Assembly: GCA_041664345.1 (NCBI GenBank)
Contig: JBAYKX010000021.1
Span: forward strand, 15,519 to 79,518
Reading direction: 5' to 3'
From: GWE2-40-63 sp041664345
GTDB taxonomy: Bacteria > Bacteroidota > Bacteroidia > Bacteroidales > SZUA-534
DNA length: 64,000 nt
Made by a program: the position numbers and the translations under genes
Part shown: piece by piece, positions 9,569 to 17,966 of the stretch
How the letters are laid out: each line of letters starts with the position of its first letter
Position numbering within the stretch: the stretch's first letter is position 1
The notes under the pieces: generated by a model
What the model saw: only the letters and a program-made list of their open reading frames with translations
What the model was told of the DNA's origin: nothing
Databases searched by the model: none

Positions 9569-10194
9569 GCAGCTTGGCACCGGAGAAACGGAATGAAACG
9601 TGGAAAGACAATGGAGTAGCTTATCCAGCAAATGGCACCCAAAAACACTTTCAAAAAACCATGGAAACCCCTAAGACTTCAATCTATGTAAAACTCCACG
9701 GCGATATGAAATACAATGCTACCAATCGCATTCTAATGGATATGGTAGCCGAACTACTCGATAAAAGATATACCGATGTAATTCGTGAAGCAGAAGGTGG
9801 ATCTTATGGTGTTTCTGTGCGAGGTAGTTTAACTCATTTTCCAAAAGAGGAATATAGTTTACTGGTAGCTTTTGATACCGATCCGATTAAAGCCGAAAAA
9901 CTGAAAGGAATTGTTTATGCTGAAATGGATTCGCTTTATCTGAAAGGAGTTCAGCCTGAAGATTTGAACGAAGCTATCAAGAATTTCATTAAGGTTCGTC
10001 AGGAAAATCTTCGCAAAAATAACTATTGGGTAGGTGCTCTGGTTAATTATTATCAGCACAATGAAATAAATGTTATACCTGCTGCTTATGAAGACATTGT
10101 TAACGGAATTACTACGGAGCAAGTTGAAGCATTTACAAAAGAATTTATGCAGAAAGCTGGCAAATTTGAGGTGGTAATGAGTCCAGCGCAATAA
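9566..10194 (+). pseudogene. M16 peptidase, C-terminal remainder in a shifted frame
   Basis: This is the last ~208 residues of the same M16 peptidase, starting LGSLAPEKRNETWKDNG and ending KFEVVMSPAQ. It includes the typical KTSIYVKLHGDMKYN and REAEGGSYGVSVRG segments of the final M16 domain. It has no start of its own: the first ATG (9574) would leave a fragment of an otherwise conserved domain with no signal peptide. It joins the upstream part if one base is restored at 9558-9561. A strong terminator follows at 10215-10245, which suits the end of the whole gene. Confidence 0.8.
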
Positions 10195-10214
10195 AATATT
10201 TCCTTTATATGTTG

Positions 10215-10245
10215 AGAGCTGCCTTTTTATTGGGCAGCTCTTTTT
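10215..10245 (+). terminator. intrinsic terminator after the M16 gene
   Basis: AGAGCTGCC (10215-10223) pairs with GGCAGCTCT (10233-10241), 9 bp, followed by a T run. Confidence 0.85.
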
Positions 10246-10282
10246 AGTTCATTAAAACCTAGCGAAATTAGTATCCAATTTG

Positions 10283-10385
10283 CAAAGGAATTAACCGCAA
10301 TAATGCCATACCCCGCTAGTGTGTGATTGCATAGCGTTCTTTGTTTATTAGTAAACCCAAACGATGCAATAATGCAGGAGCAGTG
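10283..10385. repeat. left copy of the direct repeat flanking hicBA
   Basis: The 75-base core at 10311-10385 matches 10955-11029 at 65 of 75 positions with no gaps. It starts CCCCGCTAGT and ends CAGGAGCAGTG. Within it GATTGCAT and ATGCAAT can form a weak hairpin. A 28-base block directly before it (10283-10310) matches 11048-11075 at 24 of 28 positions. It has no open frame; it resembles a REP-type or miniature mobile repeat. Confidence 0.75.
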
Positions 10386-10445
10386 TCTTAACAGTTTTCG
10401 TTCGCATAAGTATGAAATCCTCAAACAACTTTAAAAATTAAATTG

Positions 10446-10453
10446 TATTTTTG
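10446..10453 (+). promoter_or_regulatory. -7 promoter element for hicBA
   Basis: TATTTTTG matches TAnnTTTG and lies 16 bases before the hicB ATG. No clear -33 element is visible. Confidence 0.4.
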
Positions 10454-10469
10454 TTAAAAAACATGTAAT

Positions 10470-10697
10470 ATGAAAAAGTCAAGCTGTTTTAATGCGCTAA
10501 TTAAAGAAACTGAAGATGGATGGTTTTTTGGGCAAATTGAAGAAGTCCCCGAAGCCATGTCGCAAGGGAAAACAATTGATGAACTATTAGAAAACCTGAA
10601 TGATGCCTTAAATATGGTTTTGGAATTGAAAAGGGAAGAAACCTTAAAAAAATATTCAGGTGAAAGATATATTACCCGACAATTAACTAGGGTATGA
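10470..10697 (+). CDS. hicB: HicB-family antitoxin
   Basis: The 75-residue protein has the HicB fold pattern: a short strand (FNALIKETEDGWFFGQIEEVP), then GKTIDELLENLNDALNMVLEL, as in UPF0150/HicB proteins. HicB binds and blocks the HicA RNase and usually represses its own promoter. There is no obvious C-terminal helix-turn-helix, which is common in the short form. Its stop overlaps the hicA start (ATGA), so the two are coupled. The antitoxin gene is first, the reverse of the original E. coli order but common. The module is flanked by direct repeats at 10283-10385 and 10955-11075, which suggests it arrived as a cassette. Confidence 0.85.
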   Translation: MKKSSCFNALIKETEDGWFFGQIEEVPEAMSQGKTIDELLENLNDALNMVLELKREETLKKYSGERYITRQLTRV

Positions 10698-10891
10698 AGC
10701 GCAATGAATTTTTAAAGCACTTGAATCAAAATAATTGCACTTTATATCGCGAAGGAGGTAAACATAGTGTTTACATCAATAATGCTAATAATAAACGCAT
10801 TACAGTTCCCCGTCACAATGAATTACATAATGATTTTTGCAAAGAAATGTGCAAGCAGTTGGGCATTAATATTATTGGCAAAAAGGGTTAA
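10694..10891 (+). CDS. hicA: HicA-family mRNA interferase toxin
   Basis: The 65-residue protein shows the HicA dsRBD-like pattern: NEFLKHLNQNNCTLYREGGKHSVYINNANNKRITVPRHNEL. The catalytic histidine is expected in GGKHSVY (about residue 24). VPRHNEL is the usual second motif. HicA cleaves mRNA in a ribosome-independent way. Start and preceding stop overlap by four bases. Length is typical. Function is from the family, not shown here. Confidence 0.88.
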   Translation: MKRNEFLKHLNQNNCTLYREGGKHSVYINNANNKRITVPRHNELHNDFCKEMCKQLGINIIGKKG

Positions 10892-10954
10892 AATTGTTAA
10901 TCGAAATGTTTGCATCTATTTGCATTAATAAAAATTTAAAACAGATTGGTTAAT

Positions 10955-11075
10955 CCCCGCTAGTTCGCGATTGCATTGCGTTCTTTGTTTATAAGTAAAC
11001 CCACAAGATGCAATCGTGCAGGAGCAGCGAAATAAGTTTTCCATTATCAAAGGATTTAATCGAAATAATGCCATG
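10955..11075. repeat. right copy of the direct repeat flanking hicBA
   Basis: Bases 10955-11029 form the second 75-base core. Here the inner hairpin is stronger: CGCGATTGCAT pairs with ATGCAATCGTG at 10 of 11 positions across a ~32-base loop. The 28-base companion block lies after the core (11048-11075) instead of before it. Confidence 0.75.
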
Positions 11076-11094
11076 CAAAGGCTGGAAATGCATG

Positions 11095-11700
11095 CTAATT
11101 CTCTAGTGAATGTCCATTATCCTTGCGAATGTCCTCAATCCATTTCCCAACAACAGGTGGTGAATAGTTTTGCATAGCATTTAAGGCCTCATCGGGTGTA
11201 TTTACAAATTGAGCAATTCCCGAATGAGGAGCTAAAAGCAATTTTTCATCCACCATTTTTTCTAGCTGTAGTTTCATAAAATCGTAGTATCCATGAATGT
11301 TAATTATGGCTACCGGTTTATGATGAAAACCCAATTGTGCCGCAGTGAGTATTTCAAAAAGCTCTTCCAATGTTCCATAACCTCCGGGTAAAGCAATAAA
11401 TCCATCGGCTAATTCAGCCATTTTAGCTTTGCGCTCGTGCATGGTATCTACTAATATAAGTTCAGTCAATCCGGGCAATGTCAGGTGTTTTTCAGCTAAA
11501 AAATGGGTAATTACTCCAGTAACTTTACCTTTATTTTTTAAAGCTTCTTCGGCAGTTATCCTCATTAAGCCTACATTGGCACCACCATAAATCAACTCAA
11601 TTTGGTTCAGTGCTAATGTTTCACCTAGTTGACGTGCAATAACAGTATAATCAGGGTGATTGCCTAAGTTTGATCCACAAAAAACACAAATCCGTTTCAT
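11095..11700 (-). CDS. LOG family protein (TIGR00730, cytokinin riboside 5'-monophosphate phosphoribohydrolase type)
   Basis: The 201-residue Rossmann-fold protein starts KRICVFCGSNLGNHPDY and carries the family motifs YGGANVGLM, DTMHERKAKMAELADGFIALPG and PGGYGTLEELFE. These proteins hydrolyse nucleoside 5'-monophosphates at the N-glycosidic bond; the lysine-decarboxylase label in old annotations is wrong. Length and motifs are normal. It is a single gene facing the hicBA cassette end to end. The 287 bases between it and ctpA hold only the ctpA promoter. Confidence 0.92.
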   Translation of the reverse strand: MKRICVFCGSNLGNHPDYTVIARQLGETLALNQIELIYGGANVGLMRITAEEALKNKGKVTGVITHFLAEKHLTLPGLTELILVDTMHERKAKMAELADGFIALPGGYGTLEELFEILTAAQLGFHHKPVAIINIHGYYDFMKLQLEKMVDEKLLLAPHSGIAQFVNTPDEALNAMQNYSPPVVGKWIEDIRKDNGHSLEN

Positions 11701-11889
11701 TTATTTATAAATTTAATTCTTTTCAAAACTATTTTTTTTGATAGCAAGGTCACCAAAATAATATCCGCAAAGGTATATTTTTTTCAATTCACCAATTGAC
11801 CATTTTTCAAAGTGGCAATAGCTCATTAATAAGCTGCTTTTGCACAAATGACTCACTGAAACAATGACAAGTATAACCAATAATTATTG

Positions 11890-11897
11890 TATCTTTG
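11890..11897 (+). promoter_or_regulatory. -7 promoter element for ctpA
   Basis: TATCTTTG is an exact TAnnTTTG match, about 90 bases before the ctpA ATG. The -33 element is not clear. Confidence 0.4.
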
Positions 11898-11988
11898 AAG
11901 CGCAGGTTTCGACCAAATAAAACATTAAAGTCGCTTACCTGTTCCTGTTAACAGAAATCCGAAGTATTAAAATATAAATTATTGTATC

Positions 11989-13623
11989 ATGTTTAAAAGA
12001 GTTTTTTTTAGTATAATAATTAGTTTACTATTCTTCTCAAATGAAGGATATGGACAATTATTTAATGATGAGGTTTATAAGTTCTCGAAAGTGTTTGGTT
12101 ATATCGACAGTTATTATGTTGATTCCGTTAATAAGCAGAAATTAATTGATGATGCTATTGTTGAAATTCTTAAAGAATTGGATCCTCATTCCGTTTATAT
12201 CGATAAAAAAGAAGTGGAGAAAATGAATGAACCGTTGCAAGGAAACTTTGAAGGTATTGGCATTCAATTCAATATTATGGATGATACGTTAATGGTAGTT
12301 TCCCCCATTTCTGGTGGTCCCTCTGAAAAAGTTGGCATTTTGGCTGGCGACCGCATTCTTAGGATAGACAGCACGAATGTGGCTGGCATAAAACTTACCA
12401 ACGAAATGGTTTTTGATAAACTGCGTGGAAAAAAAGGAACAAAAGTAACCGTGGGCATTAGCCGTAGGGGTGAGAAGGAATTGCTCGATTTTGAAATCAT
12501 CCGCGATAAAATTCCTATTTATAGTGTGGATGCTGCATATATAGTAAACAAAAAAGAAAAAGTAGGTTACATTAAAATAAACCGGTTTGCCGCAACTACA
12601 ATGGACGAATTCCGCACTGCAGTGAAGAAATTGCGCAGTGAGGGAGCTAAGAATCTGATACTTGATCTTACCGATAATGGCGGCGGATATTTGAATATGG
12701 CACAAGATTTAGCTGATGAGTTTTTAGCAACGGGTAAAATGATTGTTTATACTGAAGGAATTAAGAGTCCTAGGCAAGAAATGATTGCTACTTCAGGCGG
12801 AACCTTTGAAGAAGGAAAGATTGTTTTAATGATAGATGAAGGTTCTGCTTCAGCTAGCGAGATTGTTAGTGGGGCAATTCAGGATTGGGACCGTGGGGTT
12901 TTGGTAGGTCGCCGGTCATTTGGAAAAGGACTGGTTCAACGCCCTTTGAATTTACCCGATGGTTCTATGTTACGATTAACCACGGCTCGGTACTACACGC
13001 CAACAGGACGGTTAATTCAAAAATCGTATGAAAAAGGGAACGCTGATTATGAGAAAGATTTAGTGAACCGTTACAACAATGGGGAACTTTCAAATGCTGA
13101 TTCCATTCATTTTCCTGAATCGCAAAAATATTTTACACTCCAGAGTAAACGCATCGTTTATGGAGGTGGCGGCATTATGCCTGATATTTTTGTTCCTATC
13201 GATACCACTGGCTTTTCTAATTATTACCGCGATTTAATCCGAAAAGGAATTGTTAACCGATTTGTGTTGAAATATATCGATGAGAACCGAACGATGTTAG
13301 AAAAGAAGTACAAAGGTTCAAAATCAGAGCAGAGTTTTGAAAGCTATCTTAAAACTTTCGAAATTGATGATGCCTTTTTAAAATCGTTGACCGATTTTGC
13401 CGAAAATGACAAACTCCCTTTTGTTGAAAAAGATTTTATTGCTAGCAAAGAAAATTTGAAGATAAATTTGAAAGCTTTAATTGCACGGGATATATGGGGT
13501 TCCAGCGAATCGTTTCAAATATTTAATTTATTAGATCCAATATATATACAGGCAGTAAACGTAATGCTAAACAATGAAATGTATCAATCGAAATTGCAGA
13601 AATTGAATCCCAATTCCAAGTAA
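11989..13623 (+). CDS. ctpA: C-terminal processing peptidase, S41 family
   Basis: This is a periplasmic serine peptidase with a PDZ domain. There is a signal peptide at residues 1-23 (ending GYGQ), a PDZ domain around residues 75-165 (GIGIQFN, AGDRILRID) and the S41 core. The catalytic serine lies in DEGSASASEIV and the lysine in RRSFGKGLVQ. The C-terminal ~140 residues (from IRKGIVNRFVLKYID) are an extra helical region frequent in Bacteroidota members. Length 544 is normal for this group. It stands alone, followed by a long hairpin at 13681-13730. Confidence 0.93.
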   Translation: MFKRVFFSIIISLLFFSNEGYGQLFNDEVYKFSKVFGYIDSYYVDSVNKQKLIDDAIVEILKELDPHSVYIDKKEVEKMNEPLQGNFEGIGIQFNIMDDTLMVVSPISGGPSEKVGILAGDRILRIDSTNVAGIKLTNEMVFDKLRGKKGTKVTVGISRRGEKELLDFEIIRDKIPIYSVDAAYIVNKKEKVGYIKINRFAATTMDEFRTAVKKLRSEGAKNLILDLTDNGGGYLNMAQDLADEFLATGKMIVYTEGIKSPRQEMIATSGGTFEEGKIVLMIDEGSASASEIVSGAIQDWDRGVLVGRRSFGKGLVQRPLNLPDGSMLRLTTARYYTPTGRLIQKSYEKGNADYEKDLVNRYNNGELSNADSIHFPESQKYFTLQSKRIVYGGGGIMPDIFVPIDTTGFSNYYRDLIRKGIVNRFVLKYIDENRTMLEKKYKGSKSEQSFESYLKTFEIDDAFLKSLTDFAENDKLPFVEKDFIASKENLKINLKALIARDIWGSSESFQIFNLLDPIYIQAVNVMLNNEMYQSKLQKLNPNSK

Positions 13624-13680
13624 ATGAAATGATAATTTGTTCGAGTTTATAGTTTATCGGAAACAGTAAAAGAAAAGGAT

Positions 13681-13730
13681 TTCCTTTTTGATTCGTCTAT
13701 ATTATTTATCAGCGATGAATCAAAAAGGAA
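13681..13730 (+). terminator. long inverted repeat between ctpA and pnuC
   Basis: TTCCTTTTTGATTCGTC (13681-13697) pairs with GATGAATCAAAAAGGAA (13714-13730), 17 positions with one G-U, and a 16-base loop. It lacks a long T run, so it may be a weak terminator, an mRNA-end hairpin or a binding site. It ends 24 bases before the pnuC ATG. Confidence 0.55.
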
Positions 13731-13754
13731 TTTCTATTATGTGTAAAAAAAAAT

Positions 13755-14369
13755 ATGGATTCAATTTATCAATGGGTGATTAATAGTTGGGTTGAAAACT
13801 TGGCCGTTTTGACAGGAATTATTTACATATTTCTTTCCGTAAAACAACGGGTTAGTTGTTGGTTTTTTGGTATTGCTTCCTCTATATTGTACTTTTTTGT
13901 TTTTTTTCAATCGCAAATTTATGCTGATATGCTGTTGCAGGTTTATTATGTTTTGGTTGGAATTTATGGTTGGATTCACTGGGCTGGCGTGGATGCAAGT
14001 AAATCAATGATATCTCTTCCAATTACGCGCGTAAGTAAAAGGAATAGGTTGTATTTATTGCTTATTACCTGTTTTATGATGGTAGGAATTGCCCAATTTT
14101 TGATTTATTTTACCGATTCGCCCGTTCCATGGCTGGATGCTTTAACAACATCATTAAGTATAACTGCCACATGGATGCTGGCTCGTAAAGTATTGGAACA
14201 TTGGATTATTTGGGTTATCGTTGATTTGATATATATAGGTTTGTTCTATTATAGAGGTTTATTTCCAAGCATTCTTCTTTTTTTAGTTTATACTGCATTA
14301 GCCGTAGTTGGCTATTTTGAATGGATCAAACAATGGAAAAAAGACCAACATTCACCAGCTATATTGTAA
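13755..14369 (+). CDS. pnuC: PnuC-type nicotinamide riboside transporter
   Basis: The 204-residue protein has six to seven hydrophobic helices and the PnuC motifs (WVENLAVLTGIIYIFLSV, QIYADMLLQVYYVLVGIYGWIHW, WIIWVIVDLIYIGLFYYRG). PnuC proteins are facilitated transporters that depend on intracellular kinases to trap their substrate. The next gene, overlapping by about 50 bases, is exactly such a kinase, which supports nicotinamide riboside as substrate. In Bacteroidota some PnuC-like proteins carry thiamine instead, but those usually come with a TPP riboswitch, which I do not see upstream. Confidence 0.88.
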   Translation: MDSIYQWVINSWVENLAVLTGIIYIFLSVKQRVSCWFFGIASSILYFFVFFQSQIYADMLLQVYYVLVGIYGWIHWAGVDASKSMISLPITRVSKRNRLYLLLITCFMMVGIAQFLIYFTDSPVPWLDALTTSLSITATWMLARKVLEHWIIWVIVDLIYIGLFYYRGLFPSILLFLVYTALAVVGYFEWIKQWKKDQHSPAIL

Positions 14370-14878
14370 TTACCGGCCCTGAATCGACAGGAAAAACAGA
14401 ATTAGCCAAAGCCTTGGCTCAGAGTTTCCATTGCCAATGGATGCCTGAATTATCGCGCAGCTATATTGAGAATTTACACCGACCCTATACATACACCGAT
14501 GTTGAGGCTATTGCCAGATTACAGATTAATCAGTTTTTGGAATATAAAACATCAATAAAGCCTTTTTTAATATTTGATACCGGATTAATTATTACCAAAG
14601 TTTGGTTTGATGTAGTTTATAAGCAATGCCCTATTTGGTTGATTGAAGCAATTAATAATCTTCCTAAAGCCTTGCATTTACTTTGTGCTACCGATTTACC
14701 CTGGATTCCCGACTCAGTACGCGAAAATGGCGGCGAAATGCGGGAAATACTTTTCGGGATCTACCAAAATGAACTTAAATACTTTGGTTTTCCTTTCGAA
14801 ATAATCTCCGGTTTGGGTGAACATCGATTAAGGAATGCCGGTGAGGTTCTAAAAAATTATGGAATAGGCAGTAAATAA
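14321..14878 (+). CDS. NadR-like nicotinamide riboside kinase (AAA_28 ATPase)
   Basis: The 185-residue P-loop protein has Walker A ITGPESTGKTELAKAL and WMPELSRSYIENLHRPYTYTDVEAIARLQ, as in the C-terminal kinase domain of NadR, which phosphorylates nicotinamide riboside to NMN. The N-terminal DNA-binding and adenylyltransferase domains of enterobacterial NadR are absent. It overlaps pnuC, so translation is probably coupled: transporter plus trapping kinase for NAD salvage. A start at 14333 (MEKRPT) is also possible. Confidence 0.85.
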   Translation: MDQTMEKRPTFTSYIVITGPESTGKTELAKALAQSFHCQWMPELSRSYIENLHRPYTYTDVEAIARLQINQFLEYKTSIKPFLIFDTGLIITKVWFDVVYKQCPIWLIEAINNLPKALHLLCATDLPWIPDSVRENGGEMREILFGIYQNELKYFGFPFEIISGLGEHRLRNAGEVLKNYGIGSK

Positions 14879-15067
14879 CGCAAAATATAACTGTATTTTA
14901 ACGTCAGTTTGAAGTATGCAAAAATGCAATAATAGCTTACTAATTTAAATGAAAAAAAAAACGTATTATTATAAGTATGTAAATTGAAAACATCACTAGT
15001 TTTTTGTAATTTGAGCATTTAGTAATTTACTTTATTTCGGATATAGTTTGTTTACCATATAAACGTA

Positions 15068-16444
15068 ATGAACATGAAAAACCTAGTTACCAGCCATCAG
15101 ATTTTTTTCGCTAGCGGTAAAACAAAAAACCTTGATTACCGGAAAGAACAGTTATTAAAACTAAGAGAGGTTTTAATTCATAACGAAAAATTATTACTTG
15201 GTGCCATTCATTCTGATTTTAATAAAGGCTCTTTTGATGCTTATGTAACTGAGTTTGCCATGATTTTTCATGAAATTGAGAAAGCTTTGAGAAATATGAA
15301 TCGTTGGGCTGCTCCAAAAAAAGTAAAAACAAATGTTCCCAATCAACCCGGTAGAAGTTTTATAATGCCAGAACCATTTGGTACGGTGTTGGTAATTGGA
15401 GCTTGGAATTATCCCTATCAGCTTTGTTTAGTTCCCGCAGTATCAGCAATGGCCGCCGGAAATACTGTTATTATAAAACCCAGTGAATTGGCCGCTAACA
15501 CTTCAAAAGCCATGGCTCAAATAATAAACAATACCTTCGATTCGGAATATTTGCATGTGCAGGAGGGAAGCGTGGCAGAAACAACTGAATTATTGGAACA
15601 AAAATTTGATAAATTTTTTTTTACCGGTAGCACTCCAATTGGAAAATTGGTGTATCAAGCGGCAGCAAAACAATTAACCCCGGTTACCCTTGAGTTGGGT
15701 GGAAAAAGCCCGGCTTTTGTTTTCTCTGATACCAATATTGATGTTACCGCACGCCGTTTGGTATGGGGCAAATTCCTAAACGCGGGTCAAACCTGTGTGG
15801 CGCCTGACTATGTTATGGTTCATAAAAATGTTGAAGAGGCATTATTGAAGAAAATGAAAGAATACATACTTCAGTTTTTTGGAGAAAATGCCAGTCAAAG
15901 CGAAAGCTATGTTCAAATAATCAATGCCCGGAATTTTGATAGGTTGGTTTCACTTATTGATTCGGAAAAAGTTTATTGCGGTGGAAAAACTGAACGCGAA
16001 AGCTTGTTCATTGAACCCACCATTTTAAGGAATGTAACTTTTGAGGATGGAGTAATGAAAGATGAAATTTTTGGACCGATACTCCCGGTAATTTCTTTTA
16101 CCGATATGGAACAAGCTGTTACAGAGGTTAAAAACTTAGGAAAACCATTAGCATTGTATGTTTTCACTAAAAATGAAAATAACAGCGATTATTTATTAAA
16201 TAACCTTTCGTTTGGAGGTGGCTGTATCAATGATGCAGTAATGCATTTGGCAAACAGTTATTTGCCATTTGGAGGTGTGGGCAATTCAGGTATGGGCAAC
16301 TATCATGGCAAATTTGGATTCGATTGTTTTTCGCACCAAAAAAGCATTCTTAAAAAAGGATTTAGTTTTGAACCTCTTTATAAATATCCACCTTATACAA
16401 GTGATAAATTGAATTGGATTCGAAGGATAATGGCTATCTCCTAG
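15068..16444 (+). CDS. aldehyde dehydrogenase, ALDH3-like
   Basis: The 458-residue NAD(P)-dependent enzyme oxidises aldehydes to acids. Visible motifs are GAWNYPYQLCLVPAVSAMAAGNT, the nucleotide loop FTGSTPIGK, the catalytic glutamate in LELGGKSPAFV and the catalytic cysteine in NAGQTCVAPDY. The C-terminal PFGGVGNSGMGNYHGKFGFD is typical of class 3 enzymes (fatty aldehyde/coniferyl aldehyde dehydrogenases). The start could be the second ATG (residue 3). A period-8 array begins immediately after the stop codon. The precise substrate cannot be told. Confidence 0.93.
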   Translation: MNMKNLVTSHQIFFASGKTKNLDYRKEQLLKLREVLIHNEKLLLGAIHSDFNKGSFDAYVTEFAMIFHEIEKALRNMNRWAAPKKVKTNVPNQPGRSFIMPEPFGTVLVIGAWNYPYQLCLVPAVSAMAAGNTVIIKPSELAANTSKAMAQIINNTFDSEYLHVQEGSVAETTELLEQKFDKFFFTGSTPIGKLVYQAAAKQLTPVTLELGGKSPAFVFSDTNIDVTARRLVWGKFLNAGQTCVAPDYVMVHKNVEEALLKKMKEYILQFFGENASQSESYVQIINARNFDRLVSLIDSEKVYCGGKTERESLFIEPTILRNVTFEDGVMKDEIFGPILPVISFTDMEQAVTEVKNLGKPLALYVFTKNENNSDYLLNNLSFGGGCINDAVMHLANSYLPFGGVGNSGMGNYHGKFGFDCFSHQKSILKKGFSFEPLYKYPPYTSDKLNWIRRIMAIS

Positions 16445-16733
16445 CAGGGTTGCAGGGTGGAAAGGTTGCAGGGTTACAAGGTAGAAAGGTTGCAAGGTTG
16501 TAGGGTTACAGGGTTGAAAGGTTGCAAGGTGGAAAGATGGAAAAATGGAAAAATTTATTATTTAGGTGCTTTTTTCTTCAATTCACCATTTCCCCAATTC
16601 CCACATTTCCCCAACTTCACAACTTCCCCAACTTCCCATTTCCCTAATTTCCCATCTCCCCATTTTTTTACCCTGTTACCTTGACACCTTGATACCCTGT
16701 TACCTTGATACCTTGACACCTTTCCATTTCTCC
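16445..16733. repeat. period-8 repeat arrays filling the gap between convergent ALDH and mnmA genes
   Basis: From the base after the ALDH stop to about 16552 the plus strand is a run of 8-bp units of the type TGCAGGGT / GGAAAGGT / TACAAGGT. After a 25-base gap the rest, to the mnmA stop, is C/T-rich (CCCCAACTT, then TTGATACC / CTGTTACC units). Read on the mnmA strand these are again GGT-containing units (GGTATCAA, GGTAACAG). Each array therefore reads G-rich in the sense of the gene it follows, and each abuts that gene's stop codon. No gene is visible. Confidence 0.8.
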
Positions 16734-17825
16734 TTAACCAACACTTTCAATTACTCCACCACCAATCAAGCATTCGTCCTGATAAAAAACAGCCGATTGT
16801 CCGGGGGTAATTGAATCAATGGGGTTGTAATATTCAACACGGAGCAAATCCCCTTCATGAGACATACGAGCCATTCCTCCCTGACTGCGATACCGTATTT
16901 TTGCCAATACTTCTATCTCATTGTTAATATCTTGAAAACGCATCAGGTTGAATTTTTCCACAAAAAAAAGTTTGCTGTGCAATTCATCGCGCGTTCCCAA
17001 AACCACGGTATTAGTTCTTGGAATAATTTGGGTAACATACATTGGCTGTCCTAAAGCTATCTCTAACCCTTTGCGCTGGCCAATGGTATAATTGGGATAC
17101 CCTTTGTGCTTTCCTACAATTTTCCCTGATGTATCCATAAAATCACCGGGGCCAAAGTGGGTTTCAAAATCAGGAACCCGCTCACGCAGAAACCGGCGGT
17201 AATCGTTATCGGGAATAAAGCATATTTCCTGCGATTCGCGTTTTTTCGATAATTTTTCGTATCCTTTGTTAAAAGCAATCTCCCTAACTTCAGTTTTCAG
17301 CAGCTCACCCAAAGGGAACAGGGTTCTTTTAAGGTTTTCCTGGGTAAGGCTCCATAAAAAATACGATTGATCTTTTGTAGTATCTTTCCCTTTTTTTATA
17401 AAATACCGGCCATTTTCTTCAATAACCTGAGCATAATGTCCTGTGGCAATGAACTCACAATTCAGTTCATCGGCTTTTTTAATTATTTCGCCCCATTTAA
17501 TATCCGAATTGCAAACCACACAAGGGTTTGGAGTACGTCCGGCCAAGTATTCACTAACAAAATTGGCAATAACGGTGCTTTCAAAATGTTTGCGGATATC
17601 CAAAATTTGGTGTGGAAAACCAAACTGGTCAGCAATGGCTTTGGCTTCGAAAATAGCATCAACATTGCAGCAGCCGGTTTCTTTATCCATACAAGCTTTT
17701 GAAATATTATCCCAACTCCGGAAGGTAACTCCTTCCAGCTCGTATCCTTGATCGATTAATAACATGGCCGCCACTGTACTGTCAATTCCACCGCTCATGG
17801 CCATTAAAACACGTTCTTTACTCAT
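16734..17825 (-). CDS. mnmA: tRNA-specific 2-thiouridylase
   Basis: MnmA thiolates U34 of Lys, Glu and Gln tRNAs with ATP and a persulfide relay. The 363-residue protein has the ATP PP-loop AMSGGIDSTVAAML, the first catalytic cysteine in NPCVVCNSDIKWG, the second in SQEICFIPDNDY, and the C-terminal barrel (ALGQPMYVTQI, TPGQSAVFYQDE). The frame could start at a TTG (17828), but the adjacent ATG at 17825 is preferred. The stop codon abuts the period-8 array. Confidence 0.96.
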   Translation of the reverse strand: MSKERVLMAMSGGIDSTVAAMLLIDQGYELEGVTFRSWDNISKACMDKETGCCNVDAIFEAKAIADQFGFPHQILDIRKHFESTVIANFVSEYLAGRTPNPCVVCNSDIKWGEIIKKADELNCEFIATGHYAQVIEENGRYFIKKGKDTTKDQSYFLWSLTQENLKRTLFPLGELLKTEVREIAFNKGYEKLSKKRESQEICFIPDNDYRRFLRERVPDFETHFGPGDFMDTSGKIVGKHKGYPNYTIGQRKGLEIALGQPMYVTQIIPRTNTVVLGTRDELHSKLFFVEKFNLMRFQDINNEIEVLAKIRYRSQGGMARMSHEGDLLRVEYYNPIDSITPGQSAVFYQDECLIGGGVIESVG

Positions 17826-17917
17826 CAAATAAAATATTAGTATTCAATTATCTACCGGGGAAGTAACAATGGTTAACTTAAAATGTTGATTTTGATTACC
17901 CTTTTAACCAATTCCAA

Positions 17918-17966
17918 ATTGATAATTGATAATTGATAATTGATAATTGATAATTGCCAATTGTTA
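17918..17966. repeat. period-7 array (ATTGATA) behind the MORN gene
   Basis: Five perfect ATTGATA units (17918-17952) are followed by ATTGCCA and ATTGTTA. The last unit contains the stop codon of the minus-strand MORN gene (17964-17966). Confidence 0.8.

Noticed and set aside
13624..13754. A TPP riboswitch before pnuC.
   Set aside because: No CTGAGA or similar TPP-box sequence is present; the region holds only the long inverted repeat.
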